Shown here: positions 43,566 to 52,744 of the stretch, one piece after another
How the letters are laid out: every line of letters begins with the position of its first letter
Numbering within the stretch: position 1 is the first letter of the stretch
Origin: Nioella nitratireducens
GTDB lineage: Bacteria; Pseudomonadota; Alphaproteobacteria; Rhodobacterales; Rhodobacteraceae
DNA: 64,000 nucleotides
Reading direction: 5' to 3'
Assembly (NCBI RefSeq): GCF_001879715.1
Contig: NZ_MNBW01000005.1
Location: forward strand, 1-64,000
The notes under the pieces: model-generated
Seen by the model: the letters and a program-made list of their open reading frames with translations, nothing else
The model's database searches: none
What the model was told of the DNA's origin: nothing
Position numbers and translations under genes: made by a program

Positions 43566-44327
43566 TCACACTGCCATGAACCGCCGCATGACGCGGGCCT
43601 CTTGTGCCTGCATCAGCCGTTCTGCCCCCTCCATGTGAGAGCGCATGATTGCCGAGGCGCGCTCGGCCTCCCCGGCCTCAAGTGCGTCTACCAGATCGAG
43701 CTGATGCCGACGCCCTCGCGCCCAAAGCTCGACGTTATGCGGCTCGTAAAGTCGGCGGTAGACCGTCAGGTCGGTCAATATACGGGCCATGAACGACACC
43801 ATGAAGGTCAGGAGGGGATTGGCCGAGTATTCCGCCAGCTTGGCATGGAACCGCAGCGAGGCAATGTGCTGGTCGCGCTCTTCCTCGGGCGATTGCGCGG
43901 GGGCTGGGTATTCCTGCACCAAAAGGCGCAATTCCTTGATCTGCGCCGGTGACAGCTTGCCCGCCAGTGATGCGGCCAGTTCCGGTTCGACCACCTTACG
44001 CATCTGGTAGACGTCAGAGACGGATAAATCCTGAAAATAGAAATAGTTGGCTAGCAGGGACTTGGCCCGCTCCAAGCTGACCTCACCAACGAAACTGCCG
44101 CCCCCCGGCCCGGTCCGGGTGACGATCAACCCCTGCGCTTCAAGGATGCGCATGGCCTCGCGCACGGTGCCTTTGGACACCCGGAAAAGGGCGATCATCT
44201 CGGCCTCGTTGGGCAGTTTGGCACCCTGTTTCAGGTCGCGTTCGACCACCCAGTCCTTGATCTGGTCGGCGACCTGAACGGGACGGGAACGGCGCGGGCG
44301 CGCAGGGGATGGGGCGGGATCGGACAT
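43566..44327 (-). CDS. GntR-family regulator (FadR/FCD subfamily)
   Basis: A 253-residue GntR protein. The N-terminal winged helix (LPNEAEMIALFRVSKGTVRE, then AMRILEAQGLIVTRTGPGGG) is followed by an all-helical FCD ligand domain (about 95-240) with metal-site-type His residues (HIASLRFHAKLAEYS). It probably represses the ABC importer and DUF1028 genes, because an identical ATTTATCATGA element lies before those genes and before its own start. Confidence 0.9.
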   Translation of the reverse strand: MSDPAPSPARPRRSRPVQVADQIKDWVVERDLKQGAKLPNEAEMIALFRVSKGTVREAMRILEAQGLIVTRTGPGGGSFVGEVSLERAKSLLANYFYFQDLSVSDVYQMRKVVEPELAASLAGKLSPAQIKELRLLVQEYPAPAQSPEEERDQHIASLRFHAKLAEYSANPLLTFMVSFMARILTDLTVYRRLYEPHNVELWARGRRHQLDLVDALEAGEAERASAIMRSHMEGAERLMQAQEARVMRRFMAV

Positions 44328-44340
44328 GTGGTGGGCCTGT

Positions 44341-44355
44341 ATTTATCATGAGGAA
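44341..44355. promoter_or_regulatory. Operator-like site before the GntR gene
   Basis: ATTTATCATGAGGAAT, 14 bases upstream of the GntR start. It differs by one base from the left arm of the twin operator at 42746 (ATTTATCATGATGAAT). Suggests autoregulation. Confidence 0.65.
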
Positions 44356-44426
44356 TGTAGCCGCGCGCCAGAGATTTTCCTAGCGCGGATTGCCTCACGA
44401 TACCGGGATCGACCCCGGTGGCCGGG

Positions 44427-45188
44427 TCAGCCCCACCGCTGCCGCGCGGCCAGAGCGCCACGGCGCAGCAGGGCCATATCCACATCTATTGCGATGAATT
44501 TCCCGCCCGCCTCTGCAACGTCGCCAAGAAACGCAGGGTCAAGCGACAGGATCCCCGGCGGCAGTCCCGCCGCGGCGATGCGGCGGGTGGCGTCCAGAAC
44601 GGCGGCCTTGACCTTGGGGTGGCCGGGCTGGCCCGGATAGCCCATCGAGGCCGCCAGATCGGCCGGACCGATGAAGATGCCATCCACCCCGTCAACGGCG
44701 GCAATAGCCTCGATCCGGGCCAGCGCGTCGGCGGTTTCGACCTGTACCAGCAGGCAAATCTCTTGCTCGGCATGGATCGCGTAATCCTTGACGGCGCCGT
44801 AGCGGCTGGCGCGGGTGGTGCCAGCGACACCCCGGATGCCCTTGGGTGGGTAACGAACAGCCGCCACGGCTGCCGCGGCCTCGTCAGCGGTCTGGACATA
44901 GGGGATCAGCAGGCTCTGCGCGCCGCAATCGAGCAGTTTCTTGATCTCGACCGGGTCGTTCCAGCCGGGCCTCACGATGGTCGTGACGGGATAGGCGGCG
45001 GCTGCCTGCATCAACGCCAACGTATCGACGGCCCCCATGGCCGAATGCTCGGTATCCAGCAGCAGCCAGTCATAGCCCGCGCCCGCCAGCATCTCGACCA
45101 CACCCTTGTCGGGGATGGTGACCCACATGCCGATCTGGGTGCGGCCCTCTTGCAAGGCGGCCTTGAAGGCGTTGCGGGGCAAGTCCAT
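44427..45188 (-). CDS. HpcH/HpaI-family aldolase
   Basis: A 253-residue class II (metal-dependent) aldolase of the HpcH/HpaI family, which cleaves 2-keto-4-hydroxy acids to pyruvate and an aldehyde. WLLLDTEHSAMG and QVETADALARIEAI with VDGIFIGPADLAASMG hold the metal-ligand Glu and Asp. ATG 45188 has GAGGAGAT upstream. It follows the class II aldolase by 64 bases on the same strand. Substrate unknown; it could handle an aldehyde from the neighbouring pathway or be independent. Confidence 0.88.
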   Translation of the reverse strand: MDLPRNAFKAALQEGRTQIGMWVTIPDKGVVEMLAGAGYDWLLLDTEHSAMGAVDTLALMQAAAAYPVTTIVRPGWNDPVEIKKLLDCGAQSLLIPYVQTADEAAAAVAAVRYPPKGIRGVAGTTRASRYGAVKDYAIHAEQEICLLVQVETADALARIEAIAAVDGVDGIFIGPADLAASMGYPGQPGHPKVKAAVLDATRRIAAAGLPPGILSLDPAFLGDVAEAGGKFIAIDVDMALLRRGALAARQRWG

Positions 45189-45252
45189 GGCGATCTCCTC
45201 CGTCGCATTTGCTTCACATGTGTAGCATTTAGTCCGCGACCGGGAAAGGCCC

Positions 45253-45912
45253 TCAATCGCGCGGGCCGTAATCGGCAAAGGCGGCAAGGGCCTCTTCTAT
45301 CTGGAACCGGTCGAGCACATGTGGCGTGCCTGCGGACAGGGACAGGACATAGCCGCGTGCCAGCGTTTCCAGTTCCTCCATCCGCCACAGCGCCTTGTCC
45401 AGCGTCTCGCCCACCACCGTCGCACCGTGATTGGCCATCAGGCAGGCGTGGCGGCCGGTCATGGCATTGACCACATTTTTCGCCAGCTCTTCCCCGCCGA
45501 ACAGCGCGTATCCCGCGAGTGGCACGTCATGGCCGCCGAAGGCCGCCACCATGTAGTGCACCGCCGGGATCGGTTGCCGATTCTGGGCCAACGCCGTGCA
45601 ATGGACCGGATGGGCATGAACGATGGCATGACTGTCGGGCTTGGCCGTCAGCAGCGCCTGATGAAAGCGCCATTCCGACGAGGGTTTGAGCGGCCCCCGT
45701 GCCGTGGGCGTGGCGTCGAGCGGGACCGATTGAATCATGTCCGGGGTCATGTCGGAATAGGGAATGCCCGAGGGGGTGATCAGCATCGACGCCCCCGCCC
45801 TGACCGAGACATTGCCCGAGGTGCCCTGATTGATGCCCTTGGCGTTCAGATGCAGGCAGGCGTCTATGATGGCCTGCCGCACCTCGGGGCAATCGGAATA
45901 GGGGGCGGTCAT
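45253..45912 (-). CDS. ald2: Class II aldolase (Ald2-like, DHAP shunt)
   Basis: A 219-residue class II aldolase/adducin-family protein related to L-fuculose-phosphate aldolase. The Zn2+ ligands are visible as His in HAHPVH and the later [19 protein letters not shown] is the phosphate-binding loop. The ATG overlaps the mtnA stop (ATGA). In the dihydroxyacetone-phosphate shunt, an aldolase of this type splits the MtnA product 5-methylthioribulose-1-phosphate into DHAP and 2-methylthioacetaldehyde. The tight coupling to mtnA supports that role over fuculose metabolism. Confidence 0.85.
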   Translation of the reverse strand: MTAPYSDCPEVRQAIIDACLHLNAKGINQGTSGNVSVRAGASMLITPSGIPYSDMTPDMIQSVPLDATPTARGPLKPSSEWRFHQALLTAKPDSHAIVHAHPVHCTALAQNRQPIPAVHYMVAAFGGHDVPLAGYALFGGEELAKNVVNAMTGRHACLMANHGATVVGETLDKALWRMEELETLARGYVLSLSAGTPHVLDRFQIEEALAAFADYGPRD

Positions 45913-47003
45913 CGGGTGGCCCTGTCGGGGAACAGCCCGGCAAGGCCGTCTGTGGACGCGTCGCAAATGCCCCGCTCGGTGATCAGGCCGGTGACAAGGC
46001 GGGCGGGTGTCACGTCAAAGGCGGGGTTACCGCCGGGGGTTCCTTGGGGCGTGACCTGAACCGATGCGATCCCGGCGTCGGTCTGGCCCTGCACATGGGT
46101 GACTTCACGCTCGGACCGGTCCTCGATCGGGATCTCTGCAATCCCATCTGTCACGGTCCAGTCGATGGTGGGCGAGGGCAGGGCGACATAGAAGGGCACG
46201 CCGTTGTCATGGGCCGCGAGCGCCTTGAGATAGGTGCCGATCTTGTTGCAGACATCGCCCGCGCGGGTGGTGCGGTCGGTGCCGGTGATGACCAGATCGA
46301 CCTGCCCCCGCTGCATCAGGTGCCCGCCCGCATTGTCGGTGATGTAGTTGTGGGAAATGCCGTGGCTGCCAAGTTCCCACGCCGTCAGCGCGCCTTGGTT
46401 CCGGGGTCGGGTTTCATCCACCCAGACATGGATCGGCAGCCCGGCGTCATGGGCGTGATACATCGGGCTGGTGGCGGTGCCCCAGTCGACAGTGGCAAGC
46501 CAGCCTGCATTGCAATGGGTCAGCAGGCGCACCGGCTCGCCCTTCGGCTTCCTTGCGGCAATGGCGCGGATAAGAGTCAGCCCATGGACCCCGATGCGGC
46601 GGTTGATCTCGACATCTTCGTCGGCAATCTCATGGGCGAGAGCGAATGCGGCGGCGGCGCGGGCGCCCTCGGGCAAGGGCGCAACGGCGGCCTGCATCCG
46701 GTCAAGCGCCCATTTGAGGTTTATCGCCGTCGGCCGGGTGGCGTGAAGCGTGGTATACGCCTCGGCCATGGCCGCGTCAGACGGGGCCTGTCGCAGCGCG
46801 AAAGCCAGGCCATAGGCCGCTGTCGCCCCAATGAGCGGCGCGCCGCGCACATGCATGTCGCGGATCGCGGTCGCGTAGTCGGGCAGGCTGTCGAGCTGCT
46901 GAATGCGGAAGTCATGTGGAAGCCAGCGCTGGTCGATGATTTGCAGCGCGTCTGCGTCTTGATCCCACCAGAGAGAGCGGTACGGGGTGCCATTCACTTT
47001 CAT
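45909..47003 (-). CDS. mtnA: Methylthioribose-1-phosphate isomerase
   Basis: A 364-residue MtnA. It has [38 protein letters not shown] with the active-site Cys, and [20 protein letters not shown] with the catalytic Asp. It converts 5-methylthioribose-1-phosphate (and the 5-deoxy analogue) to the ribulose form. ATG 47003 gives the usual family length; the upstream ribosome site is weak. None of the usual methionine-salvage genes (mtnB, mtnC, mtnD) is adjacent. Confidence 0.94.
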   Translation of the reverse strand: MKVNGTPYRSLWWDQDADALQIIDQRWLPHDFRIQQLDSLPDYATAIRDMHVRGAPLIGATAAYGLAFALRQAPSDAAMAEAYTTLHATRPTAINLKWALDRMQAAVAPLPEGARAAAAFALAHEIADEDVEINRRIGVHGLTLIRAIAARKPKGEPVRLLTHCNAGWLATVDWGTATSPMYHAHDAGLPIHVWVDETRPRNQGALTAWELGSHGISHNYITDNAGGHLMQRGQVDLVITGTDRTTRAGDVCNKIGTYLKALAAHDNGVPFYVALPSPTIDWTVTDGIAEIPIEDRSEREVTHVQGQTDAGIASVQVTPQGTPGGNPAFDVTPARLVTGLITERGICDASTDGLAGLFPDRATR

Positions 47004-47120
47004 GGGTCCGACATGGGCGCAAGCGGGGGCGGGGTCAAGCGCTTCCGGCGTAGGCTGGCCGGGGCGTCGTCTCGCGCGCAAGGGGTGATCCCCCCGTAGG
47101 ACAGTGGCGCAAGGAATTAA

Positions 47121-47150
47121 GGCCACCCCGGCGGTCGGGGTGGCCCTGTT
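47121..47150. terminator. Terminator downstream of icd
   Basis: GGCCACCCCG / CGGGGTGGCC, ten perfect pairs with a five-base loop, 24 bases beyond the icd stop. On the minus strand it is followed by TTAATTCCTT, consistent with ending icd transcription before mtnA. Confidence 0.75.
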
Positions 47151-47174
47151 GGTGTCGCGGCGCCTGGTGGCGGC

Positions 47175-49388
47175 TTAGCCGAAGATGGCGTTCAGCGTGG
47201 CCGAGGGGCGCATGACGGCGGCCTTCTTGGCGGCGTCGGGCTTGTAGTATCCGCCGATATCGGCGGGCTTGCCTTGGGCGTCGGCCAGTTCAGCGACGAT
47301 CTGGGCCTCTTTCTCGGCCAGTGCCTTGGCGACGGGCGCGAAATAGGCCGCGATCTCGGCGTCGTCGGTCTGGGCGGCGAGCGCTTCGGCCCAATAGCGG
47401 GCGAACCAGTAGTGGCTGTCGCGGTTGTCGGGTTCGCCGGCCTTGCGGCTGGGGCTTCGGTCATTGTCCAGAATGCCTTGCGTCGCGGCCTCGGCCCCCG
47501 CGGCCAGAACCCCGGCCTTGGCGTTGCCCTTGCTGTCGGCAAGGAAATTCAGCGATTCCGAGAGTGCGCAGAATTCGCCCATCGAGTCCCACCGCAGGTG
47601 GTTCTGCTCGACAAGCTGCTGCACATGCTTGGGGGCCGAGCCACCGGCGCCGGTTTCGAACAGGCCGCCGCCGTTCATCAGCTTGACGATCGACAGCATC
47701 TTGGCCGAAGTGCCCAGTTCGAGGATCGGGAACAGGTCGGTCAGGTAGTCGCGCAGCACGTTGCCGGTGATGGCGATGCTGTCCTTTCCGGCGGTGATGG
47801 TTTCCAGCGAAGCGCGGGTGGCTTCGCGCGGGGCCATGATCTGGAACTTGTCGGCCACGCCAGCGGCGGCGAGGGCCGGTTCCACGCATTTGATCAACTC
47901 GGCGTCATGGGCACGGTTCGCGTCGAGCCAGAAGATCGCCTGTGCGCCGGTCAGGCGCTGGCGGTCGATGGCCAGTTGAATCCAGTTTTCGATCGGGGCC
48001 TGATTGGCGGTGCAGGCGCGCCAGATGTCGCCAGCTTCGACCGCGTGGCTGTGCAGGGTCTCGCCATCGGCCAGCACCACGCGGATGGTGCCATCTGCGG
48101 GGGCCTCGAACGTGGTCGGGTGGGAGCCGTATTCCTCGGCCTTCTGGGCCATCAGGCCGACGTTCTGAACGGTGCCTGCTGTGGCCACGTCGAGTGCGCC
48201 GTTGGCTTTGAAGAAATTGATGGCTTCGTCATAGACGGTTGCATAGCAGTTGTCGGGGATGACGCAGTTGCTGTCGCCTTCGTTTCCGTCGGGGCCCCAG
48301 CCTTTGCCGCCTGCGCGGATCAGGGCGGGCATGGAGGCGTCGATGATTACGTCAGAGGGGACGTGCAGGTTGGTGATGCCCTTGTCGGAATCGACCATGT
48401 ACATCGGCGGACGCTCGGCGCGGACGGCTTCGATCGCGGCCATGATCTCGGGCTGGTCCTTCACGCGGGCCAGCAGGTCGCCCATGCCAGAGTTGGGGTT
48501 GACGCCGAGGGCCTTCATCTCGTCGCCGTATTTGTCAAAGACCGGGGCGAGCCATGCGCGCACGGCGTGGCCGAAGATGATCGGGTCCGAGACCTTCATC
48601 ATGGTGGCCTTCATGTGCAGCGAGAAAAGGGTGCCGTCTTTCTTGGTGTCCTCGATGGCGTCTGCAAGGAAGGATGAAAGCGCCTTGGCGGACATGAAGG
48701 TTGCGTCGACCACGGTGCCGGCGCCCAGTTGCCAGCCGTCCTTCAGGACCGAGACGGTGCCATCGGTGCCGACAAATTCGATCCGGGCAGGACCGGCCTG
48801 TTCGGCAGTCAGCGTGGCCGACACCTCGTTGGCGTAGAAGTCATTGCCCGGCATGGACGAGACCTTGGTCTTGCTGTCGGACGACCATTTGCCCATGCGG
48901 TGCGGGTTGTTCTGGGCGTAGGTCTTGACGGCCTTTGCGGCGCGGCGGTCGGAATTGCCCTCGCGCAAGACCGGGTTTACGGCCGAACCCTTGATCGAGT
49001 CATACTTGGCGCGGACGGCCTTTTCTTCGTCGGTCGAGGGGTCATACGGGTAGTCGGGCAGCGCGTAGCCCTTGCCCTGAAGCTCGGTCACGGCTGCAAC
49101 CAGTTGCGGCACCGAGGCCGAGATGTTCGGCAGCTTGATGACATTGGCGTCGGGGGTTTTCACCAGTTGACCGAGTTCGGCCAGATCATCGGACTGGCGC
49201 TGGTCTTCGGTCAACGCTTCGGGGAAGGTCGCAAGGATGCGGCCCGCCAGCGAGATATCCTTGGTGCCCACGGTGACGCCTGCCGCATCGGCGAAAGAGC
49301 GGATGATCGGCAGGAAAGAGCCCGAGGCCAGTTCGGGCGCTTCGTCTACAATGGTATACACAATGTCAGGTTGTTTTTGATCTGCCAT
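47175..49388 (-). CDS. icd: Monomeric NADP+ isocitrate dehydrogenase
   Basis: A 737-residue monomeric isocitrate dehydrogenase, the large single-subunit type, not related in length to the roughly 400-residue dimeric enzyme. It starts [35 protein letters not shown] and [16 protein letters not shown] are strongly conserved. It oxidises isocitrate to 2-oxoglutarate and makes NADPH. It stands alone with its own terminator. The 229 bases upstream (49389-49617) carry the promoter and the kynU 3' end; I see no clear operator. Confidence 0.96.
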   Translation of the reverse strand: MADQKQPDIVYTIVDEAPELASGSFLPIIRSFADAAGVTVGTKDISLAGRILATFPEALTEDQRQSDDLAELGQLVKTPDANVIKLPNISASVPQLVAAVTELQGKGYALPDYPYDPSTDEEKAVRAKYDSIKGSAVNPVLREGNSDRRAAKAVKTYAQNNPHRMGKWSSDSKTKVSSMPGNDFYANEVSATLTAEQAGPARIEFVGTDGTVSVLKDGWQLGAGTVVDATFMSAKALSSFLADAIEDTKKDGTLFSLHMKATMMKVSDPIIFGHAVRAWLAPVFDKYGDEMKALGVNPNSGMGDLLARVKDQPEIMAAIEAVRAERPPMYMVDSDKGITNLHVPSDVIIDASMPALIRAGGKGWGPDGNEGDSNCVIPDNCYATVYDEAINFFKANGALDVATAGTVQNVGLMAQKAEEYGSHPTTFEAPADGTIRVVLADGETLHSHAVEAGDIWRACTANQAPIENWIQLAIDRQRLTGAQAIFWLDANRAHDAELIKCVEPALAAAGVADKFQIMAPREATRASLETITAGKDSIAITGNVLRDYLTDLFPILELGTSAKMLSIVKLMNGGGLFETGAGGSAPKHVQQLVEQNHLRWDSMGEFCALSESLNFLADSKGNAKAGVLAAGAEAATQGILDNDRSPSRKAGEPDNRDSHYWFARYWAEALAAQTDDAEIAAYFAPVAKALAEKEAQIVAELADAQGKPADIGGYYKPDAAKKAAVMRPSATLNAIFG

Positions 49389-49617
49389 GGTCCGTTCCCT
49401 TTTTCAAAGTTCAGAGGGGTGGGCCCCCATGGACGGCCCCGTCATGGGGGGCGTCCTGCATCAATTGCGGGGACCCGGAAAGTCGCCGTTCTCGGGTTCG
49501 GCGCACGCCTAGAACAGAGTGCGGCGCGGATCAACAGGACAAAGGCGCGCGCGGGGGATTTGCGTGCCTTTCGTCGACGGACAGCGGGTTGCCACCCGCC
49601 GACGGAGGGCGTCGCGC

Positions 49618-50811
49618 CTAGGTCACGCGCGATCGCGTCTGGTAGTCGGGATGCTCGTAGACGCGGTCCTTGATCACGGTTTCGATGATTTCGGCCGCGC
49701 GGATCACGTCGGCCTCGTCCAGATAGAGCGGAGTGAAGCCGAACCGCATGATGTCCGGCGCGCGGAAATCGCCGATCACGCCACGCGCGATCAGGGCCTG
49801 CATGGCAGCGTAGCCCTGTTCAAAGGCGAAGGAAACCTGGCTGCCGCGTAGTGCCGGATCGGCGGGGGAGGCAAGCGTCAGCTCGGGGCAGCGGGCCGAG
49901 ACCTCCTTGATGAACCGCTCGGACAGGGCAAGCGAGGCGGCGCGCAGGTCGGCCATCTCGACCCCGTCCCAGACCTTGAGCGCCTCTTGCAGCACGGCCA
50001 GTTGAAGGATCGGCGGGGTGCCGACGCGCAGCCGTTCGGTGGCCATGGCGGGGCGATAGCCCAGTTCCATGGCAAAGGGCGCGTCATGGCCAAGCCAGCC
50101 GGACAGCGCTGGTTGCACATCGTCGATGATATCGGGGCGGGCATAGATGAAGGCCGGCGCGCCGGGGCCGCCATTGAGGTATTTGTAGCTGCACCCCACC
50201 GCGAATTCGGCGTTGCAGGCCGTGAGGTCCACCGGCACCGCGCCCGCCGAATGGGCCAGATCCCAGATCATCACCGCGCCCACGGCATGGGCCTTTTCGG
50301 TAATCGCTTTCATGTCGTGCATCCGGCCCGAGCGGTAGTCGACCTGCGTCAGCATCACCACGGCCATCTCGTCGGTGATCGCGTCGGCCACGTCCTCGGG
50401 GGCGGGGGTGCGCAACTCGTAGCCCTTGTCGATGGTGTCGATCAACCCCTGCGCCATATACAGGTCGGACGGGAAATTGCCGTTATCCGACAGGATCACC
50501 CGGCGGTTCGGGCGCATCTTGAGGGCGGCGGCGAGTGCCTGGTAGACCTTGATCGAGAGCGTATCGCCGGTGGCCACCGACCCAGCGGGCGCGCCAAGCA
50601 AGGCGGCGATCCGGTCGCCCACGACGCGGGGCAGGTCCATCCACCCGGCGCTGTTCCACGCGCGGATCAGTTGATCGCCCCATTCCTGTTCGATGACGGT
50701 CGTGGCGCGCGCCGCTGCCCCCTTGGGCATGACACCGAGCGAATTTCCGTCGAGATAGATCACCCCCTCGGGGATTTCGAACATCTCTTTTCGAGGCAGC
50801 GATACGCCCAT
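49618..50811 (-). CDS. kynU: Kynureninase
   Basis: A 397-residue PLP enzyme that cleaves kynurenine to anthranilate and alanine. YLDGNSLGVMPKGA is the N-terminal family signature and VGCSYKYLNGGPGAPAF carries the PLP Lys. I start at ATG 50811, one base after the kynA stop, with GAGGAG 9 bases upstream; an ATG at 50832 lies inside kynA and lacks a ribosome site. Co-transcribed with kynA. Confidence 0.95.
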   Translation of the reverse strand: MGVSLPRKEMFEIPEGVIYLDGNSLGVMPKGAAARATTVIEQEWGDQLIRAWNSAGWMDLPRVVGDRIAALLGAPAGSVATGDTLSIKVYQALAAALKMRPNRRVILSDNGNFPSDLYMAQGLIDTIDKGYELRTPAPEDVADAITDEMAVVMLTQVDYRSGRMHDMKAITEKAHAVGAVMIWDLAHSAGAVPVDLTACNAEFAVGCSYKYLNGGPGAPAFIYARPDIIDDVQPALSGWLGHDAPFAMELGYRPAMATERLRVGTPPILQLAVLQEALKVWDGVEMADLRAASLALSERFIKEVSARCPELTLASPADPALRGSQVSFAFEQGYAAMQALIARGVIGDFRAPDIMRFGFTPLYLDEADVIRAAEIIETVIKDRVYEHPDYQTRSRVT

Positions 50812-50812
50812 C

Positions 50813-51649
50813 TCACAAGTCTCCTCTGACATGCCAAAGCTCGGGGAACAGTTCCACCTCCAGCATTCGGCGCAGGTATTGCACGCCAGACGTGCCCCCG
50901 GTGCCGCGCTTGAAGCCGATGACCCGTTCCACCGTGGTCACATGGTTGAACCGCCAGCGGCGGAAGTAGTCCTCAAGATCCACCAGCTTTTCACCCAGTT
51001 CATAGAGCGTCCAGTAGCGGTCGATATCTTCGTAGACGGTCTGCCAGAGTGCCTGCACCTCGGGCAGTGCATTGTGGGGCGCGGACAGGTTGGGCGCAGG
51101 GGCTGGACCGGCGCCCTCGACCGTGGCGAACAGCAGCGCGATCACTTCGTCATAGAAACAGGGACGGGCGAGTTCGGCCTCCAGCATGGCCTTGACCTTG
51201 GGCACATGGGCGTGGGGTTTCAGCATGTTGGGGTTGCGGTTGCCAAGGATGTATTCGATCAGCCGGTATTGATAGGATTGAAACCCCGACGAGGGGCCGA
51301 GTGTTTCGCGGAAGCGGGTGTAGTCGGCGGGCGTCATCGTGCGCAGCACGTCCCACGCGCTGTTCAACTGCTCGAAAATGCGGGTCACGCGGGCCAGCAT
51401 CTTGAACATTTGCGCGGTCTGTCCCGTGGTGAGCGCCGCACGCGCCGCCGAAAGTTCATGAATTGCCTGTTTCATCCACAGTTCGCTGGTCTGGTGCTGG
51501 ATGATGAACAGCATTTCGTCATGGGCGTCCGACAGCGGGTGTTGCTGGGTCAGGATGCCGTCGAGATGCAGGTAGTCCCCGTAGGACATGGCGCTGCGAA
51601 AATCCATCCGCGCGCCGTCGGGTCCGGGGTTGTAGGGCTGGTCGCTCAT
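50813..51649 (-). CDS. kynA: Tryptophan 2,3-dioxygenase
   Basis: A 278-residue haem dioxygenase that opens tryptophan to N-formylkynurenine. [20 protein letters not shown] near the start and [18 protein letters not shown] (with the substrate-region residues) are conserved, as are [12 protein letters not shown] and [15 protein letters not shown]. Normal length. Kynurenine formamidase (kynB) is not in this pair and must be elsewhere. Confidence 0.96.
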   Translation of the reverse strand: MSDQPYNPGPDGARMDFRSAMSYGDYLHLDGILTQQHPLSDAHDEMLFIIQHQTSELWMKQAIHELSAARAALTTGQTAQMFKMLARVTRIFEQLNSAWDVLRTMTPADYTRFRETLGPSSGFQSYQYRLIEYILGNRNPNMLKPHAHVPKVKAMLEAELARPCFYDEVIALLFATVEGAGPAPAPNLSAPHNALPEVQALWQTVYEDIDRYWTLYELGEKLVDLEDYFRRWRFNHVTTVERVIGFKRGTGGTSGVQYLRRMLEVELFPELWHVRGDL

Positions 51650-51697
51650 GGCGCGGGCTCCTGTTTGGTCTGGGCGGACCCTACGGCCAGTGGATTT

Positions 51698-52669
51698 TTA
51701 TTTCAAGCTTGAAACACCTGTCGGACGGTGGCGGCGCAAGGCCGTGGGCGGTTGGCCGAATTCGCGCCGGAACGCGCGGGTCATGGCGCTGGCGTCGGTA
51801 TAGCCGCAGCGGGTGGCGATCTCGACCATGCCAAGGCTGGTGCGCTCGACCAGCAACTGCACCGCCCGCAGGCGCAGGGCGGTATAGACGGCGCGTGGGG
51901 TCATGCCGGTCTCGGCCGCGAAATGCGCCTCCAGCCCGCGCTGGCTGAGCCGCAGGCGCGCGGCGACCTCGCCAATAGGCAGGGGGACTTCGATGTTGCG
52001 GCGCATGATCGACACGGCGGCCTGCACCAGACGGTCGCCGGGCAGGCGCAGCATCGGGTCGGCGCGCGGGTCCGCCTCGCCATGCATGAAGAGGGCCGCC
52101 ACCTCCAACCGCAGCAGCGCGCCGTGATGCTGGCCGATCAGGTCGAGCATCAACTCAAAGGTGGTCGTGGTGCCGCCGCAGGTGATGCGCGTGCCGTCGA
52201 TCACGAACCTGTCTTCGATTACCTCCACCTCGGGAAAGCTCTCGGCGAGGTTTTCCATTTCGTCCCAGTGGATCGTCGCGGGCCGCCCGTCCAGCAAACC
52301 CGCCGCCGCCATCAGCCAACTGCCGGTATCAAGGCCAACCACGGTCTTGAACCGCCCCGCCGCTGCCCGAAGCGCGCGTTTCGTGGCAGGGGTCGCGTGG
52401 CGTTCGAAGTCGTAGCTTGGCATGACCAGCAGGTAGTCACCGCCCGGATGGTTGGACAGGCGCGCCTCGGGTTGCACGGTCAGCCCGGAAGAGGAGGCCA
52501 CGCCTGCGCCATCGAGGCTGAGGAACTGCCAGTCATAGAGTGTCCGGCGCGACAGGGTGTTCGCGCCGCGCAGCGGTTCGACTGCATTGGCAAGGCAATG
52601 GTTTGAAAAGGCCGGAAACAGCAGCACGCCAACGCTGCGGGGCGGCGACATCTGTTGCGGGTTCTGCAT
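51698..52669 (-). CDS. GlxA-family AraC-type activator (CdhR-like)
   Basis: A 323-residue regulator: an N-terminal DJ-1/PfpI-like sensor domain (about 10-190) and a C-terminal AraC helix-turn-helix (about 215-315; VEIATRCGYTDASAMTRAFR, FGQPPTALRRHR). This architecture is that of GlxA, GbdR and CdhR, activators of betaine and carnitine catabolism. It is divergent from the acyl-CoA dehydrogenase gene, so it probably activates that operon. It lies 48 bases after kynA on the same strand, but control of kyn is less likely. Confidence 0.85.
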   Translation of the reverse strand: MQNPQQMSPPRSVGVLLFPAFSNHCLANAVEPLRGANTLSRRTLYDWQFLSLDGAGVASSSGLTVQPEARLSNHPGGDYLLVMPSYDFERHATPATKRALRAAAGRFKTVVGLDTGSWLMAAAGLLDGRPATIHWDEMENLAESFPEVEVIEDRFVIDGTRITCGGTTTTFELMLDLIGQHHGALLRLEVAALFMHGEADPRADPMLRLPGDRLVQAAVSIMRRNIEVPLPIGEVAARLRLSQRGLEAHFAAETGMTPRAVYTALRLRAVQLLVERTSLGMVEIATRCGYTDASAMTRAFRREFGQPPTALRRHRPTGVSSLK

Positions 52670-52744
52670 GGTTTTTGATTAATCCTGCACAATTCTTGTG
52701 TGCGCATCTTCCATAGTCAGGCCAACAGGACAAGGGAGAGCCCC
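52670..52744. promoter_or_regulatory. Divergent promoter region, activator / acyl-CoA dehydrogenase
   Basis: A 75-base intergenic region that must hold promoters on both strands. CACAA-TTC-TTGTG (52688-52700) is a small perfect dyad inside TGCACAATTCTTGTGTGC and is the best candidate binding site for the AraC-type protein. AAGGGAGAG precedes the plus-strand ATG. Confidence 0.45.
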
